From contig JAPFBE010000013.1 in assembly GCA_034336665.1 (NCBI GenBank), positions 19,819,056-19,883,055 of the forward strand: DNA of 64,000 nucleotides. Direction: 5' to 3'. Below are positions 53,781 to 64,000 of the stretch, piece after piece. Source of the DNA: Luscinia megarhynchos. Lineage: Eukaryota; Chordata; Aves; Passeriformes; Turdidae. The notes below the pieces were generated by a model. The model had not been told where the DNA came from. It was given only the letters and a program-made list of their open reading frames with translations, and did not search any database. Positions within the stretch are counted from its first letter, which is position 1; every line of letters starts with the position of its first letter. The position numbers were made by a program, and so were the translations under genes.

Positions 53781-56700
53781 CTCTTAAAAGATACTGCTAC
53801 CTGCTGTGCCTTTAATACTGGCTTTTTAGAAAAAAACCAAACTTGTCTCCAACAGCAAATTCCTTGAAAAGTTTCCTCACAACATAGTCTCCTGGCATGT
53901 TTTTTTGTCTCTTTTTCACTTAATTTTTGGCAAAATCTCTCTTCTTTAGAGTGTTAGTCAACAGAACTATTAGCTACCTTGGTTACACTTCTAAGCCTTG
54001 TCACCTCTGCATAACCCTGGTACTTAGCAACAAAAAAACCTCAGGGTATTTTTCTACAGATTTTCTCCTGCACCTCTCTCCCCACATGATAATGTTTATG
54101 GTGAATTATCCCTCCTCCAAACCAGAATTATTTGGCTCTGAAAAACTACTAACAATGCTGCAAACAAGGAAGATCAGCTATAGAACTCTTCAGGAAAACA
54201 GTGTGAATAAGCAGCAGCAAAAACAGGTGGCAGTAACCTGAGTGCAAGGATCACTTCACAAAAAGTTAGAGATGTCCTTTGGTTTAGCTTTCCCGTGTTG
54301 TGTGAATGTATATTTTTTTGTGCTCTAACCTAAGTCTATACAAAAGGTTTTTTTCCTGTTTGTTACTATGCACATCACATAACAGCTTCGGAAGCAGGTG
54401 TGGTCTGTGGATTTGAGGCTGTATCACCACTCAAAATAGTAGGCAATGGTGGTCTAAGGTATTATTAAAGTCAGGAATAAGACTTTGTTATATAAATCAC
54501 TTGTACCCATTTGTCTTGAATGCTGTTTTTGTTTCCAAAACCAACAAATTTTGTGTATCCTCATATCTATAACACATGTAGCAGTAAAATAAGATTCCAA
54601 CAAAAAGGTAAGATACATTGTCAGAAAGCTGGCAGACTGACAATTGAGGTTACTAGATTAGGTCTATATAGACAAGAAAATGGTAAATAAGAGGTGAAAC
54701 ATAAGTATGCAAGGTAAAAAGGGAAGGACTGTATCTGAAACTGGCATAGCAATGTTCATAAAATGCCATTAGCCCGTGCAGCTCATTGCCATAAGGTATC
54801 AATGACATTAAAAGATATATATATAGCTTCCAGATGTCACAGTTACCGGAGAGAAAATAAGAGGTCCCTGTGGTGCAGGAACTCTCCTTGTCTTAACTTG
54901 GAAGCCCACCACTAGGATGGATATTTCATTAGGCAAGTTATGCTGTAATTGCCTTCAACAGAGTTTCTTGCTGTTTTGATCAGAGGAATCAGCTCTGTGT
55001 GAGAATGAATTCTAAACTCACCAGACTGCAGATGCAACATGGTTGGGAATTCCTGTCTTCGTATTGGACTGGAAATTTGTGTCTCATCATGGGTACAGTG
55101 GCTGTAGTGTGAGTTTTACTGCTCGTGGTTTCTGTGTTAAGGCAGAAGAGAAAGTGGTAAAAATGAGCCTCATTTCATCGAGTTTATGTACTGTTGTTAA
55201 TTTTTAAGATCCTAGTTTTGACAAAAAAAATGAGGTGGGTTAGTTGGCACTGGGCATATGTAAAAGATTTAAATTCTGGTGACAAAGAACTATGTCTTTA
55301 CTGTTTATTATTTGTTAGTAGGCACCATGTGAAGGCATTTCCTGTTCAAATCCTGTTGTGGCTGAAGTTCTCTGAAATATGTTTTATTTTAGCCAGTTTT
55401 AATTTAGCTACTTTTCTGCTTACTGTGCTGTATGCATATGAATGTAGTACATAAAGGGTCCCACAGCAGCACAAAATGGCACTTTCTGCTCCACAAACAA
55501 CTGATGACACATCAAAGGAAAGACAACTTCTATTTACAAGAAAAAGGCACCCCAATCAATACACTGGCTGTGTATGCCAGTGGTTTCTCTCCCCAGTACC
55601 TTTAGAAGCAGCTCTAGGAAAGGTACCACACATCCTTTCTGTGAGGTGGAACTTGTCCAAAGTTTATTGCTTTCTCCTGACTCCAGGGAGCCCTGGCAGG
55701 CACCACAGCGTGCTTGGGCTGGCTGAGGGAAAGTACTGAAGATGTGTTCTCTCTTGCAGAACATAACCATCACCACAAACCACCTCAGGAATCGTGCTTT
55801 TGAATAGGGGGTCTGTTAGGCAGCCTCTGGGAAGGCTGTGGGCTTTGAAGCAAAACACTTTTTAAGAATTTGCAAATATGTTCATGTAATTCCAGATCGT
55901 CATCTGAAGTCCTTAAAGCTCTTAAAATGGTTTTTGGGATGGAAAATGCCACCCAGTTACAGTTCTACTAAAACTTGTAGCTGTAACCTCAAAGCTTCTT
56001 CTAGGGTTTTCTGAGTGATAACAGTATCTTGTATTCCTAGGTTAAAAGACACATTTTTGTAACTTCCATTCACTACAAGTTGTCACAATAGAGAAGAATC
56101 AGCCAATTTGAGTTCAAAAAGTGAAGTTTACCCCAGCTATTTTTCTCCAATAGGATGGTTATTCGTTCTAGAAGTTAAATCTGAGCCCCAAAAAATATGC
56201 CTTAGAGTAAGATTTTTATAATCATATAATGATCTGTATCCAGTAAGTAATTCCTGCATCACTTCTTTCTAGTGCAATAAAAAACCTTGAAATAGAGATC
56301 TGCAATATTTTGCCAGATTAGTTCCTTAACTCATTTGGTGTTATTACAACAGATCCTTCTGAGCAGACAAGGTCTCCCTCATGAGAGACACTGATGCTAG
56401 AAATCTTTATAAATCAAACCTGAACCAGACAGCACCTCATGAAAAGCACCCCAAGGATAGTACCAGGTGCATTGACTCATAGCATGGCAATTCCTGTTCA
56501 AGGTTTATTTACAGGCAGGTTTTGGCCCTGGGGGTTGACTGAGCCCTAACAGTCATTTTCTTCTCACATTGCACAGAGAGGCACTGGGCAATTATCACTT
56601 GAGGGGTTTAGTGTGAGTCAATGTTGTTCCACTGGGAAATACCAGAGTAACTTGTAATGGCTTCAGAACAGTGGGTATGTGAGAGCTGACAACATGGAGG

Positions 56701-59700
56701 ATGTTAGACAGCAGAGGGTGGGAAACAAGTAGGTATCTTCCCCACTGAGGAGTCTATAAAAACCTTATCTTGAACATGTGTCCACTTGTGTGCATTCTTA
56801 TTCTTGTGCACTCTCACCATCACTCTTTTCAACACAAATCTCTCAGAGAGACTCAAAGTCTTAGTTGTTAGTCTTACAGCAATAATGGTTCTTGAGAAAA
56901 CTGTAGCACTAAAGTGGAACCAAAAGGCTCAGAAACCCAGAGGGAACAAAAAAGTTATCAGATTTGTTTCAGGTGATAGTTTCCAAATAGCTTTTGAGGT
57001 GGGTTTTTGCCTTGAGTTTTTAAAGACTTACTGCAATAAATATTCAATGTGATAACCAATCCTCAGCCCAAATCAAATGATAGACAATGCAGAAAAATGA
57101 ACAATAAACCATTAGGAGGGCAGGACCTGAGCTTGTATTTTTGGAGTCCTTTCTTGGTGGCTTGGTGACAGGACCAGCCACTTCCTTTGCATAACAAACA
57201 TAATAATTTGGGCTGGATTCTTTTGTTCTAAGCCACACAGATGGGAAGGAAAACCATGACTTTTCCAGGAAATGGCCTGCTGTGCACCCCTCATTTTTCT
57301 GTTGTTCCTTTAAAAGATCCAAGAGTAGAGGCTATATACAGGCCTTGAACCAGAACAAATATCTCAAATGAGCCTCACAAAGTTAAAAGGTTTGTTTAAA
57401 TTGCAATCCCATACTTGGTTTGGAATAGTTACTTTATCTTTCATACCACAGTAAATGTGAGGGAAGGAAAAGCATGACATAACAGTACAATACTTCTAAA
57501 ATCTTCTGTGCAGTGTCTGTAGGAGTTGTCTTGGTAGGTCTCTTCCCTTCTTCTCTGATCATCTAACCACACTGAAAGTTGTGGGTGGAAAGATAGCAAA
57601 AGGTGGTAAAAGACAGAAATAGCTCTCAGCATGAGAAAGGGCCATCGTGGCCATGGACACTCACAGGCAGTAAGGGCAGTCAGAGGTGCCCTTGGAACAG
57701 GCCAGGTGTACTGCAGGAAGGCTCTTAGAATTACCTGTTCCCTGGGACATGCCACAGTGATGGTGCTGACCACAGAACACTCTGTAGAGAGCTTTATAGT
57801 GCTGTACAAATCATGCCCAGCTTAAATTTGTGTTCTGAATTACACTGACAAGCATCTGCACATTAGTAATTTCAGATGTTTTCAGTTTGTTCATACTCAC
57901 ATCTTTGCTAGTGGAAGAGTACAGTTGAAGGCTTCCAGACTTATGGCACATCTTTTAGGCTTCTTTTCCTAGGGTGAAGAGAGACTTAGTGCACGTGCAG
58001 TGCAGAGATAGAAACTCAAGGGAGCTGCTAAAAGACTATGATTTATTAAGGACTTAATGGCAGTTACCTCATACCACTTTCTGCTGAAATGACTTCTTGT
58101 CACCTCTTTTCTATTTTTACCCTCTTTCACCTCACCTTTTCCTGTACTCACTTGCTAAAGAATTTGAATTAGCATCAGAAGTAGCAAATTCCAGTAGTTT
58201 GGATTAGCTAATCAATTCATTTGCAACTTACAATATAAGCTTTAGCTTTCCAAAATGCATTGCACTGCATTTTTCCACAGGGATGAGAGAAGAAAATATT
58301 TGTATTTGCTAAATTAGCATGTCTTGTATCATGCACTAATATTTGGCAGAATAGCACCACTGATGCACAGAGGTGTCCAGTCCTCCTCCATTTTCTTCTT
58401 CCCATGAAGGGTCTAAAGCAATATGTTAAAATAGGTGTCTGCTGATGAAAACCTTCAGCATAAAGCAAAGCACGAAAGGAAGTCAAACGCTGTGTACAAA
58501 ACCAAGCCAAAACAAAACCAAAACACTCCAAAAATCAAGGAATACCCCTAAGTGGGGGCTAGGGAGTGAATCATGTGTTAGCAGTTTCCAGGAAAGCTGA
58601 TGGTCATTGTAAACCTTTAACTTATAAATAAGTAGTGAAAAGAATACAGCAGCAGTAGTGTAAAGTCATGACCTAGGAAGATTACTGCTTTTGTGCAAAA
58701 AAAGCCAATGTGCCCAAAAGGATGGGGAATTTCCCTGTCTGCTTCTGTTGAAGCGAGGGAAGGTGTGAATACTTACACAGGCTGAAGGTTTGTCCACTGT
58801 ACCCTCTGCTGCCTTTCCCCTTTCCAAAGAGCCAGAGTGCATCTCTTAAGTCTCTGTGGAAACTTAAGTGGAGTTAGGAAAGATATTGTAGATTTTTTTC
58901 AAATATTGCTATACACTGATCTGCCCATGTGTATTTGGAGAATCCTTTGTGGCAAAGTGATGCACAGGTATTACAAAAGGAATCAAAGAAAATTGGCTGC
59001 AATCTAGCAAAGGTTGAGCAAGAAGGGAAATGGTGACCACAAGTCCCCTGCTCTCTACCTTACTTGGAGGAGAAATGTTGGGCTGGGAGAACATCTGTCC
59101 AACCACAGCCCCAAATCTTCGAATGTACCTTAGACCCTAAACCTATTTTTTGGTGGGTTTTTTAAATGTTTTGCTGTTTTGTAGGTGTTGCCTAAGGATG
59201 TTGGAAAGACCAAGACTATGGTTCTTGCTTGCCTCCAACACAAGAGCAGAACTCTGGCTCTTAATTTTGCACTTTCCAATTGTGCTTGTGTGTATGAAAA
59301 AGAGGTTTAATTATCTTTCCAATTCTTTCTTTTGAGAACCTTAGGGAAAATTGCTAGGGAGAAACAGTGCTATTACAGATAAGCTTCCACATGATCCACA
59401 GCTAAAGTTGACAAAAATAGCACACACCTGGGACCACAGCAAGGGCTGGGGTAAGGAACAGTCAAGGAAAGTCAGAGAAGTTCCTGTACTTTAATGTTTG
59501 ACTAGGAAGAGATACTGAGAGCCCTGTTCACCAATAGTAGTTAAGTGTCAAGGACTGTACAAGGATCTCTACAGATCTTTCAAGGTATAACAAACAAGTA
59601 GTAATTGTTAAGTAGGATGATTCACTCTTAAAAATTATTAATCATTCTATGAATTTTGATGAGGATGAACACATATAATGTATTAATTGCTGTGTGATGG

Positions 59701-61665
59701 TTAATATATCCTCAGGTTGTGAGAGTCCTAATTAAAAAAAATTATATTCACTTTAGTAAGATTCATTCCATGATACGATGCTATTAAGTATGAGTGTAGG
59801 TATTAAAACTCTGCCTGCAAAAGGTGTGTGATGAGATAGTTTGCGTCCTGGATGAATTTGATCTGTCAGAGTTGATGGTATTTATCTGCAAGCATTTATC
59901 TTCAAATTGCTTTTATAAGGGACCTGGTCTTGTAGCATACAAATACTCTGATGATGTTGAAGGGAACAGAAGTGTTTCTATAATATGAGGATCTGAGGCC
60001 TTAAGATCAGCAATTTAAAATTTATGCACACAGTGTATATAATGCCATACTCCAGTAATAGCTTGTTATAATTTCTTTCTACTAGTAAAGCTCTCCTTGC
60101 AAAGTTTATAGCAACAACTATTTTTCTCTAGTCTTGTTACTAGTGAGAACTTCAGTAAGGAAGCATAACTCCCTGTAGCAGAGATTCAGTAGCCTGCCTT
60201 GGTCTGTTCTGTAGTGTAAGAGCAGTCATCTTTCTTTTCCCTGCCTTGCAATAGCACTATTTAAAAATCGGTCCCAACAGTGAAAACAAAATTTCTCACA
60301 CAGGACTGAGCTCTGACAAAATGTGAGCCATGAGAGACAAATTCTGTCTAAAGTCTTGACCAAAGCAGGGACCTGTAAAGACTGGCTTTTAGAGTAGTCT
60401 GATCTTATTTCTGTGGTGCAATTTGGAAGGGTTGTAGCTCCATGAGTATCACTAGGAGGTTTTGTAGGATGAAAAGCCTGTAGGTTAGCAGCAGTGAAGG
60501 CTTCATCCATGTGGTAATATGAAAAGAACTTTATTCCAGAAGTACTTCTGCCTTTATCTTTTTTCTACTCCTCAAGGTGCTCAAATCACATCCTTTCTCT
60601 CTCTGAGCAGAGAACTCTTCCATTTCTGCTTCTGATAATGTGGGGACCACCCAAGCATGCTATGAGCTCTGTTTTTTGAAATCCATGAATTTTGGAGAGA
60701 TGTTGTCTGGAATGTGAGCTGCAATATGATGTAGAAAGCTTGGAATCAGATTGTTCAAAAGCAATCTGAATCACAAGTTACAAACGGTGTCAGCTCAAGC
60801 TAACTTGCCCATAAATTCTCAGATTTCTGCTTGGGATGTGTTTCAGCAGTATCCATCTGCATTATAATCATGCAAACAAACATGCCATTTGATTCAGGTT
60901 TCTAGAAAGTTTATTAAAATTCAAAGCCTTCTGTTAGTAGCATGTATCAGTTTTAAGACAATAAGACATTTCTCTGTACATAGTTCTCTAGGGCAGGGAA
61001 TTCCTATGAGTTTGTGAAATACAGATTCCGGACATGGTTCGTTCTTATCCATAGAAAAGCAATGGAAAGGGCAAACCAGTTGTTTCAGGTTTGTCTCACA
61101 TGAGGGCAAAACTGAAGTAACTTCACAGATGTCATTGGTAGGATAAGATTTCCCCAGAGCAAGACTGAACAGGGTTACATTTACTGAATTACTCCACATC
61201 CTCCCTTCGTAAGATTATTCACACACCTTTGTGAACTGAGCTAATAGTGTGGTGCCATGTGTAAAAATTGAAGACTGAAGGATCATCTTCTGATTATGGC
61301 ACTGATCAGGTGATATCCTGAAGCATGAAATAAGTTTGTGTATAGGTTATATAGGTGTGAATGACTAACTTATACAGCACTTTCTTAAAATCAGCACTCA
61401 ATGTGGAATGCTCTGATCTCGATCAGCATGGAGGTCTGCACTCTTCCAGCTCTGTGGTGGTCATCTTCACTACACTGTGTGAAACTATCTGTCATTCACC
61501 ATTATCTGCCATCCTGGTCAGGGCAGCAAGGATGAGATGATATCTACATTCAGTTGTAAAGAAATATTAACAAGCATTTCAGAAAAATATATAGACTAAG
61601 AGAGTTCAACCATAAAATGAAGAAGCCTGCTGACATTCAACCAGTGATAAATACATTCTGATGAG
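53781..61665. other. Intergenic DNA downstream of XCL1, no gene seen
   Basis: Unique AT-rich DNA between the pyrimidine tract and the XCL1 3' end. I looked for exons of human XCL1 neighbours (dermatopontin DPT, T-box TBX19) and found none on either strand by eye. Confidence 0.55.
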
Positions 61666-61790
61666 TTTGTGTTTGTTCAAAGATTTTATTCCACTTAATA
61701 AATAGGAAATAAAAGCAGGTAGTAAGGTTTTCTTCCTTCTTATCTGCAGCACTGATGATAGTTCCAGATGGTTGACCTTAGATGCTTGGA
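61666..61790 (-). other. XCL1: XCL1 3' untranslated region (approximate)
   Basis: The sequence downstream of the TAA stop up to the expected cleavage site about 10-25 bases past the AATAAA hexamer at 61690-61685. This would be an unusually short 3' UTR of about 125 bases. The cleavage point is inferred, not seen, and a further downstream signal could also be used. Confidence 0.55.
61685..61690 (-). promoter_or_regulatory. XCL1: Putative XCL1 polyadenylation signal
   Basis: The plus strand reads TTTATT, that is AATAAA on the minus strand, about 100 bases beyond the XCL1 stop codon. It is the first canonical hexamer I see after the stop. The position is right for a short chemokine mRNA, but there is no transcript evidence. 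Confidence 0.6.
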
Positions 61791-61896
61791 TTATTTGCGT
61801 TTGGCAGCACGTCTGTCATCTATTCTCTTCATAGCAGTCTGCACCCATTTCTGATCAGGACTTACACAGATCCTGATACCTCTTGCAGTGATAAAC
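61791..61896 (-). CDS. XCL1: XCL1 (lymphotactin) exon 3, coding part
   Basis: Last coding exon of a secreted C-class chemokine. Family knowledge: lymphotactin recruits cells bearing XCR1, mainly cross-presenting dendritic cells. Seen: a pyrimidine-rich acceptor ending in CTATAG at 61902-61897, then an open frame of 34 residues and a TAA stop at 61793-61791. It begins FITARGIRICVSPDQKW, matching the second half of the chemokine fold: the beta-3 strand with the second structural cysteine, then the tryptophan-containing C-terminal helix (QKWVQTAMKRID). The first base completes an ATG methionine codon split with exon 2 (phase 2). Only 24 residues follow the cysteine, ending in RRAAKRK; human XCL1 has about 45, in a long flexible tail. 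The single cysteine here and the single one in exon 2 indicate the C rather than CC or CXC class. Orthology is recalled from memory, not from a search. Confidence 0.93.
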
Positions 61897-62615
61897 CTAT
61901 AGAAAAAAGAAAAGCAAACCAACTGGACATTAAATTGCAGTCTCTCAACCCAGGTCTGCAGTTCTTGGTTTTGATGCAGAACATGAGGAAAAATGTGGTA
62001 AAACAATTTCAAATGCTGGTATTTGTAGCTGTTAGTTAGAATAAAACTGTTTAGAAATGTTATTTCCCTATTTATGTTATCGGTAACATATATGGTCATG
62101 TACATATATACTGATATTAAAAAAATCAAGCATACCTGCTATTCTGGGATTTTATGCTAAATGACAATGAACATTTATCTTCCAGGAGCAAAACTCAGAT
62201 GTGATAAAAATTCATGCTTGTGAGCTCAAAGGACCAAACACAGCTCCTAGCAAAACTCAGAGTCACCTCATATTCTTTCACGTGATCTGTCCCCTTGACT
62301 CAGTTTGTGCATGGAGCCTCTGACTGCTCCACCATTGCTGGAATTTTCCCCCACTCCCTGGGCACAAAGATGAGATTGGTCAGTGAGCTTCCTGCCTTTA
62401 TTCATGAGCAGCACACATCTCCCAACTCTCTGAGGCCTGCTCTTCCCCCCTCACTTCCTCAGCTGCCAGGTGACTCCTCCCCAGAAGAGCTGGAAGGGTG
62501 ACCTGAGCTCGCCAGGTTTAATGAGTTGGGCCATGAATTATGTTCTGGTGCCCCTTTGCTATTTGATGGTTTTGTGTTTGCATAAGGAAGTCTGAAGGGT
62601 GCATGGGATACTTAC
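61897..62615 (-). other. XCL1: XCL1 intron 2
   Basis: A 719-base intron between exons 2 and 3. It starts with GTAAGT and ends with a pyrimidine run followed by CTATAG, so both ends obey the GT-AG rule. Open frames inside it (for example 62295-62501 on the plus strand) look like chance frames. I see no repeat that I can name. Confidence 0.88.
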
Positions 62616-62733
62616 ATGATGGCATCTATTGGTACTCGTTGCCTTTCATAGTTGATGAGATTTTGGATGTTCAACTGCTTTGTAGACAGAGTTACACATT
62701 TGAATTTGCGCATGACCTGACTACTCACACTCC
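62616..62733 (-). CDS. XCL1: XCL1 (lymphotactin) exon 2
   Basis: Second coding exon, encoding the N-terminal half of the mature chemokine. Seen: acceptor TTCTAG just before 62733, 118 bases open throughout, and donor GTAAGT starting at 62615. Read in phase 1 it gives (G)SVSSQVMRKFKCVTLST, the N-loop, the first beta strands, and VPIDAIM leading into exon 3. There is one cysteine (KFKCV) where CC chemokines have two adjacent ones and CXC chemokines have a spaced pair, which is the defining feature of the lymphotactin family. The 118-base length and the phases (entry 1, exit 2) match the usual three-exon chemokine layout, in which the signal peptide sits in exon 1. The spliced product visible in the window is about 74 residues, close to a mature small chemokine. 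Confidence 0.93.
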
Positions 62734-62824
62734 CTAGAAGGGAAAAATAGATAAATGAAAAGGTAATAAATATTTTATTGATATTAACCATAACTCCTTA
62801 ATAAACTAGGAATTCCAGAAGATA

Positions 62825-62894
62825 TCCAATTGTGGTTAGACCATGAGATTCTTATGATTTCCAGTTGTGGTTAGACGATGAGATTCTTATGATA
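62825..62894. repeat. Tandem duplication, 35-bp unit x 2
   Basis: Units at 62825-62859 and 62860-62894 differ at about three positions. They share GTGGTTAGAC and GATGAGATTCTTATGAT-type cores. The repeat lies in the presumed XCL1 intron 1, about 90 bases upstream of exon 2 on the minus strand. Confidence 0.88.
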
Positions 62895-63560
62895 TACAGC
62901 TACAATACCAGACATACTAGAGAGCTTAAGCTATTTTTTGTGATACATTCTACCATCTCTAAAGTATTGTCTATCCCCAGGGAGTCACTGCTTCCATAGC
63001 AGTAGAAGCATTTGACATCATTCATAATTAGGCCAGCATCACCTGCAACAACACAGGTGGAGGCAGCATTTAGAACTGGCACTTTATTGGGTGGATTTCC
63101 AGATATTTTTGAATATGAATCAGTATTTCCTCCTATCTCCCAAGTGAAGATAAAGAAAGCAAGGCTACTTCTCTCACATTCAATAGTAGTATTAACAAAA
63201 GTTGTTAACAGAAAGGGAGATATACGTGTCAGAAGAATGAGTGCTTATATCCTCTGGCTATAACTCACATTTCATAGACAGCAGGGTTCTTAATCCTTGC
63301 ATTCCTCTGAACTTTTGATACAATTCAGAGACATGTAGTGGTGATTAAAAAAAAGGATCACAATATTCGTATAAAATTTTCTGGGCAGTTGTTATCTTAC
63401 ATGATGATAACTGAAAATGGGAACTCGTTCAAATGCAATGGAGTATACATTAGTGTTAGTCTCCACTTGCCAGTTTTTGGTTTTCTCCCATTCATGGAAG
63501 ACAGCCTTAAGAAAGAATGCTAGGGGACAAAAAGAACCATGCTCTACTCTGTGGGCTTTT

Positions 63561-63604
63561 AATAAAGAATTTATAGAGCTTCTGGTTTAAAAAAAAAAAA
63601 AAAA
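63561..63604 (+). repeat. AATAAA followed by an A16 run, retroposed 3'-end-like
   Basis: AATAAA at 63561-63566 is followed 22 bases later by sixteen adenines at 63589-63604. This is the geometry of a poly(A) tail copied into DNA from an mRNA. I cannot recognise a source transcript upstream and see no clean target-site duplication, so chance expansion of an A run is an equal alternative. Confidence 0.4.
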
Positions 63605-64000
63605 TCCAAGAACTGTTCTGGTGCACCTTGCTAAATGTAAAACCTGCTGCACACAGTCTTGCTATCTGTGAGCTGTTCTTTGTTTGAAATAATTGGAATA
63701 GCTGAGACAAACACACATCAGTCTTTGGAGTAGGTGTGGGATAGCCAGTGCACAGGTACGGACAGATCTGCTAATTCCTGAAGGAATAGGAAGGAATATC
63801 TCTTCTGATCTTGCTTTAGTCATGACTAACACAACATAGTACTTTCTTATGATTCATGATACATTTCTTGCTGCCTCGGACTGGTTTCCAGAATGTGGCA
63901 ATACAAGAGGTCAAAGACAGTCAAGTAATCCTTACTAGTCCTGGAAATATTTCCTGTTAGTACATAATCTTCAGGGAATGGATGCAGGGAATAGCAGCAA

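Larger units (their letters stand above)
62734..64000 (-). other. XCL1: Presumed XCL1 intron 1, exon 1 not found
   Basis: Upstream of exon 2 on the minus strand. A short exon encoding a signal peptide and ending one base into a glycine codon before GT is expected, but I find no ATG followed by a hydrophobic run and a phase-1 donor up to 64000. The stretch holds the 35-bp tandem duplication and the AATAAA plus A16 run on the opposite strand. Confidence 0.55.

Noticed and set aside
54812..54825. Short AT microsatellite
   Set aside because: Only about five dinucleotide units, within chance for AT-rich DNA.
61791..62129. A single 112-codon minus-strand frame starting with ATG inside XCL1 intron 2
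   Set aside because: Only its last 34 codons are exon 3. The upstream part lies beyond the splice acceptor at 61897 and has no chemokine resemblance.

Overview
This window reads as nuclear DNA of a bird, probably a songbird. The evidence is one well-supported chemokine gene split by GT-AG introns, mostly AT-rich and CpG-poor unique DNA, few microsatellites, and two LTR-retrotransposon remnants whose sequence I recognise as typical of passerine genomes. One of these is an intact solo LTR with a perfect 5-bp target-site duplication. There are no operons, bacterial genes, CRISPR arrays or phage genes. Nearly all long open frames are chance frames in non-coding DNA.

Layout: positions 1 to about 61,660 look like a gene-poor intergenic stretch (a very long intron of an unseen gene cannot be excluded). 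Within it I can support a degraded LTR fragment (about 7645-7973), two old MIR-like SINE relics (about 7155-7260 and 38930-39062), a perfect 17-bp hairpin (9527-9568), a CpG-enriched block (about 25400-25750) just left of the solo LTR (25997-26723), a second GC-rich block (about 40200-40560), a pyrimidine-rich tract (about 53590-53780), and a few short tandem duplications and homopolymer runs.

The right edge carries the gene: exons 2 and 3 of the C-class chemokine XCL1 (lymphotactin) on the minus strand. Exon 2 is 62616-62733, exon 3 coding is 61791-61896, and a poly(A) signal lies at 61685-61690. The signal-peptide exon is not visible and probably lies beyond position 64000. The protein has only two cysteines in the mature chain, which defines the C subfamily, and it ends in a short basic tail instead of the long extension of human XCL1.

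No convincing new multi-gene system is present. The items most worth a second look are the short-tailed avian XCL1, the dated-looking solo LTR, the CpG block beside it, the perfect hairpin, and a poly(A) run preceded by AATAAA that resembles a retroposed 3' end.
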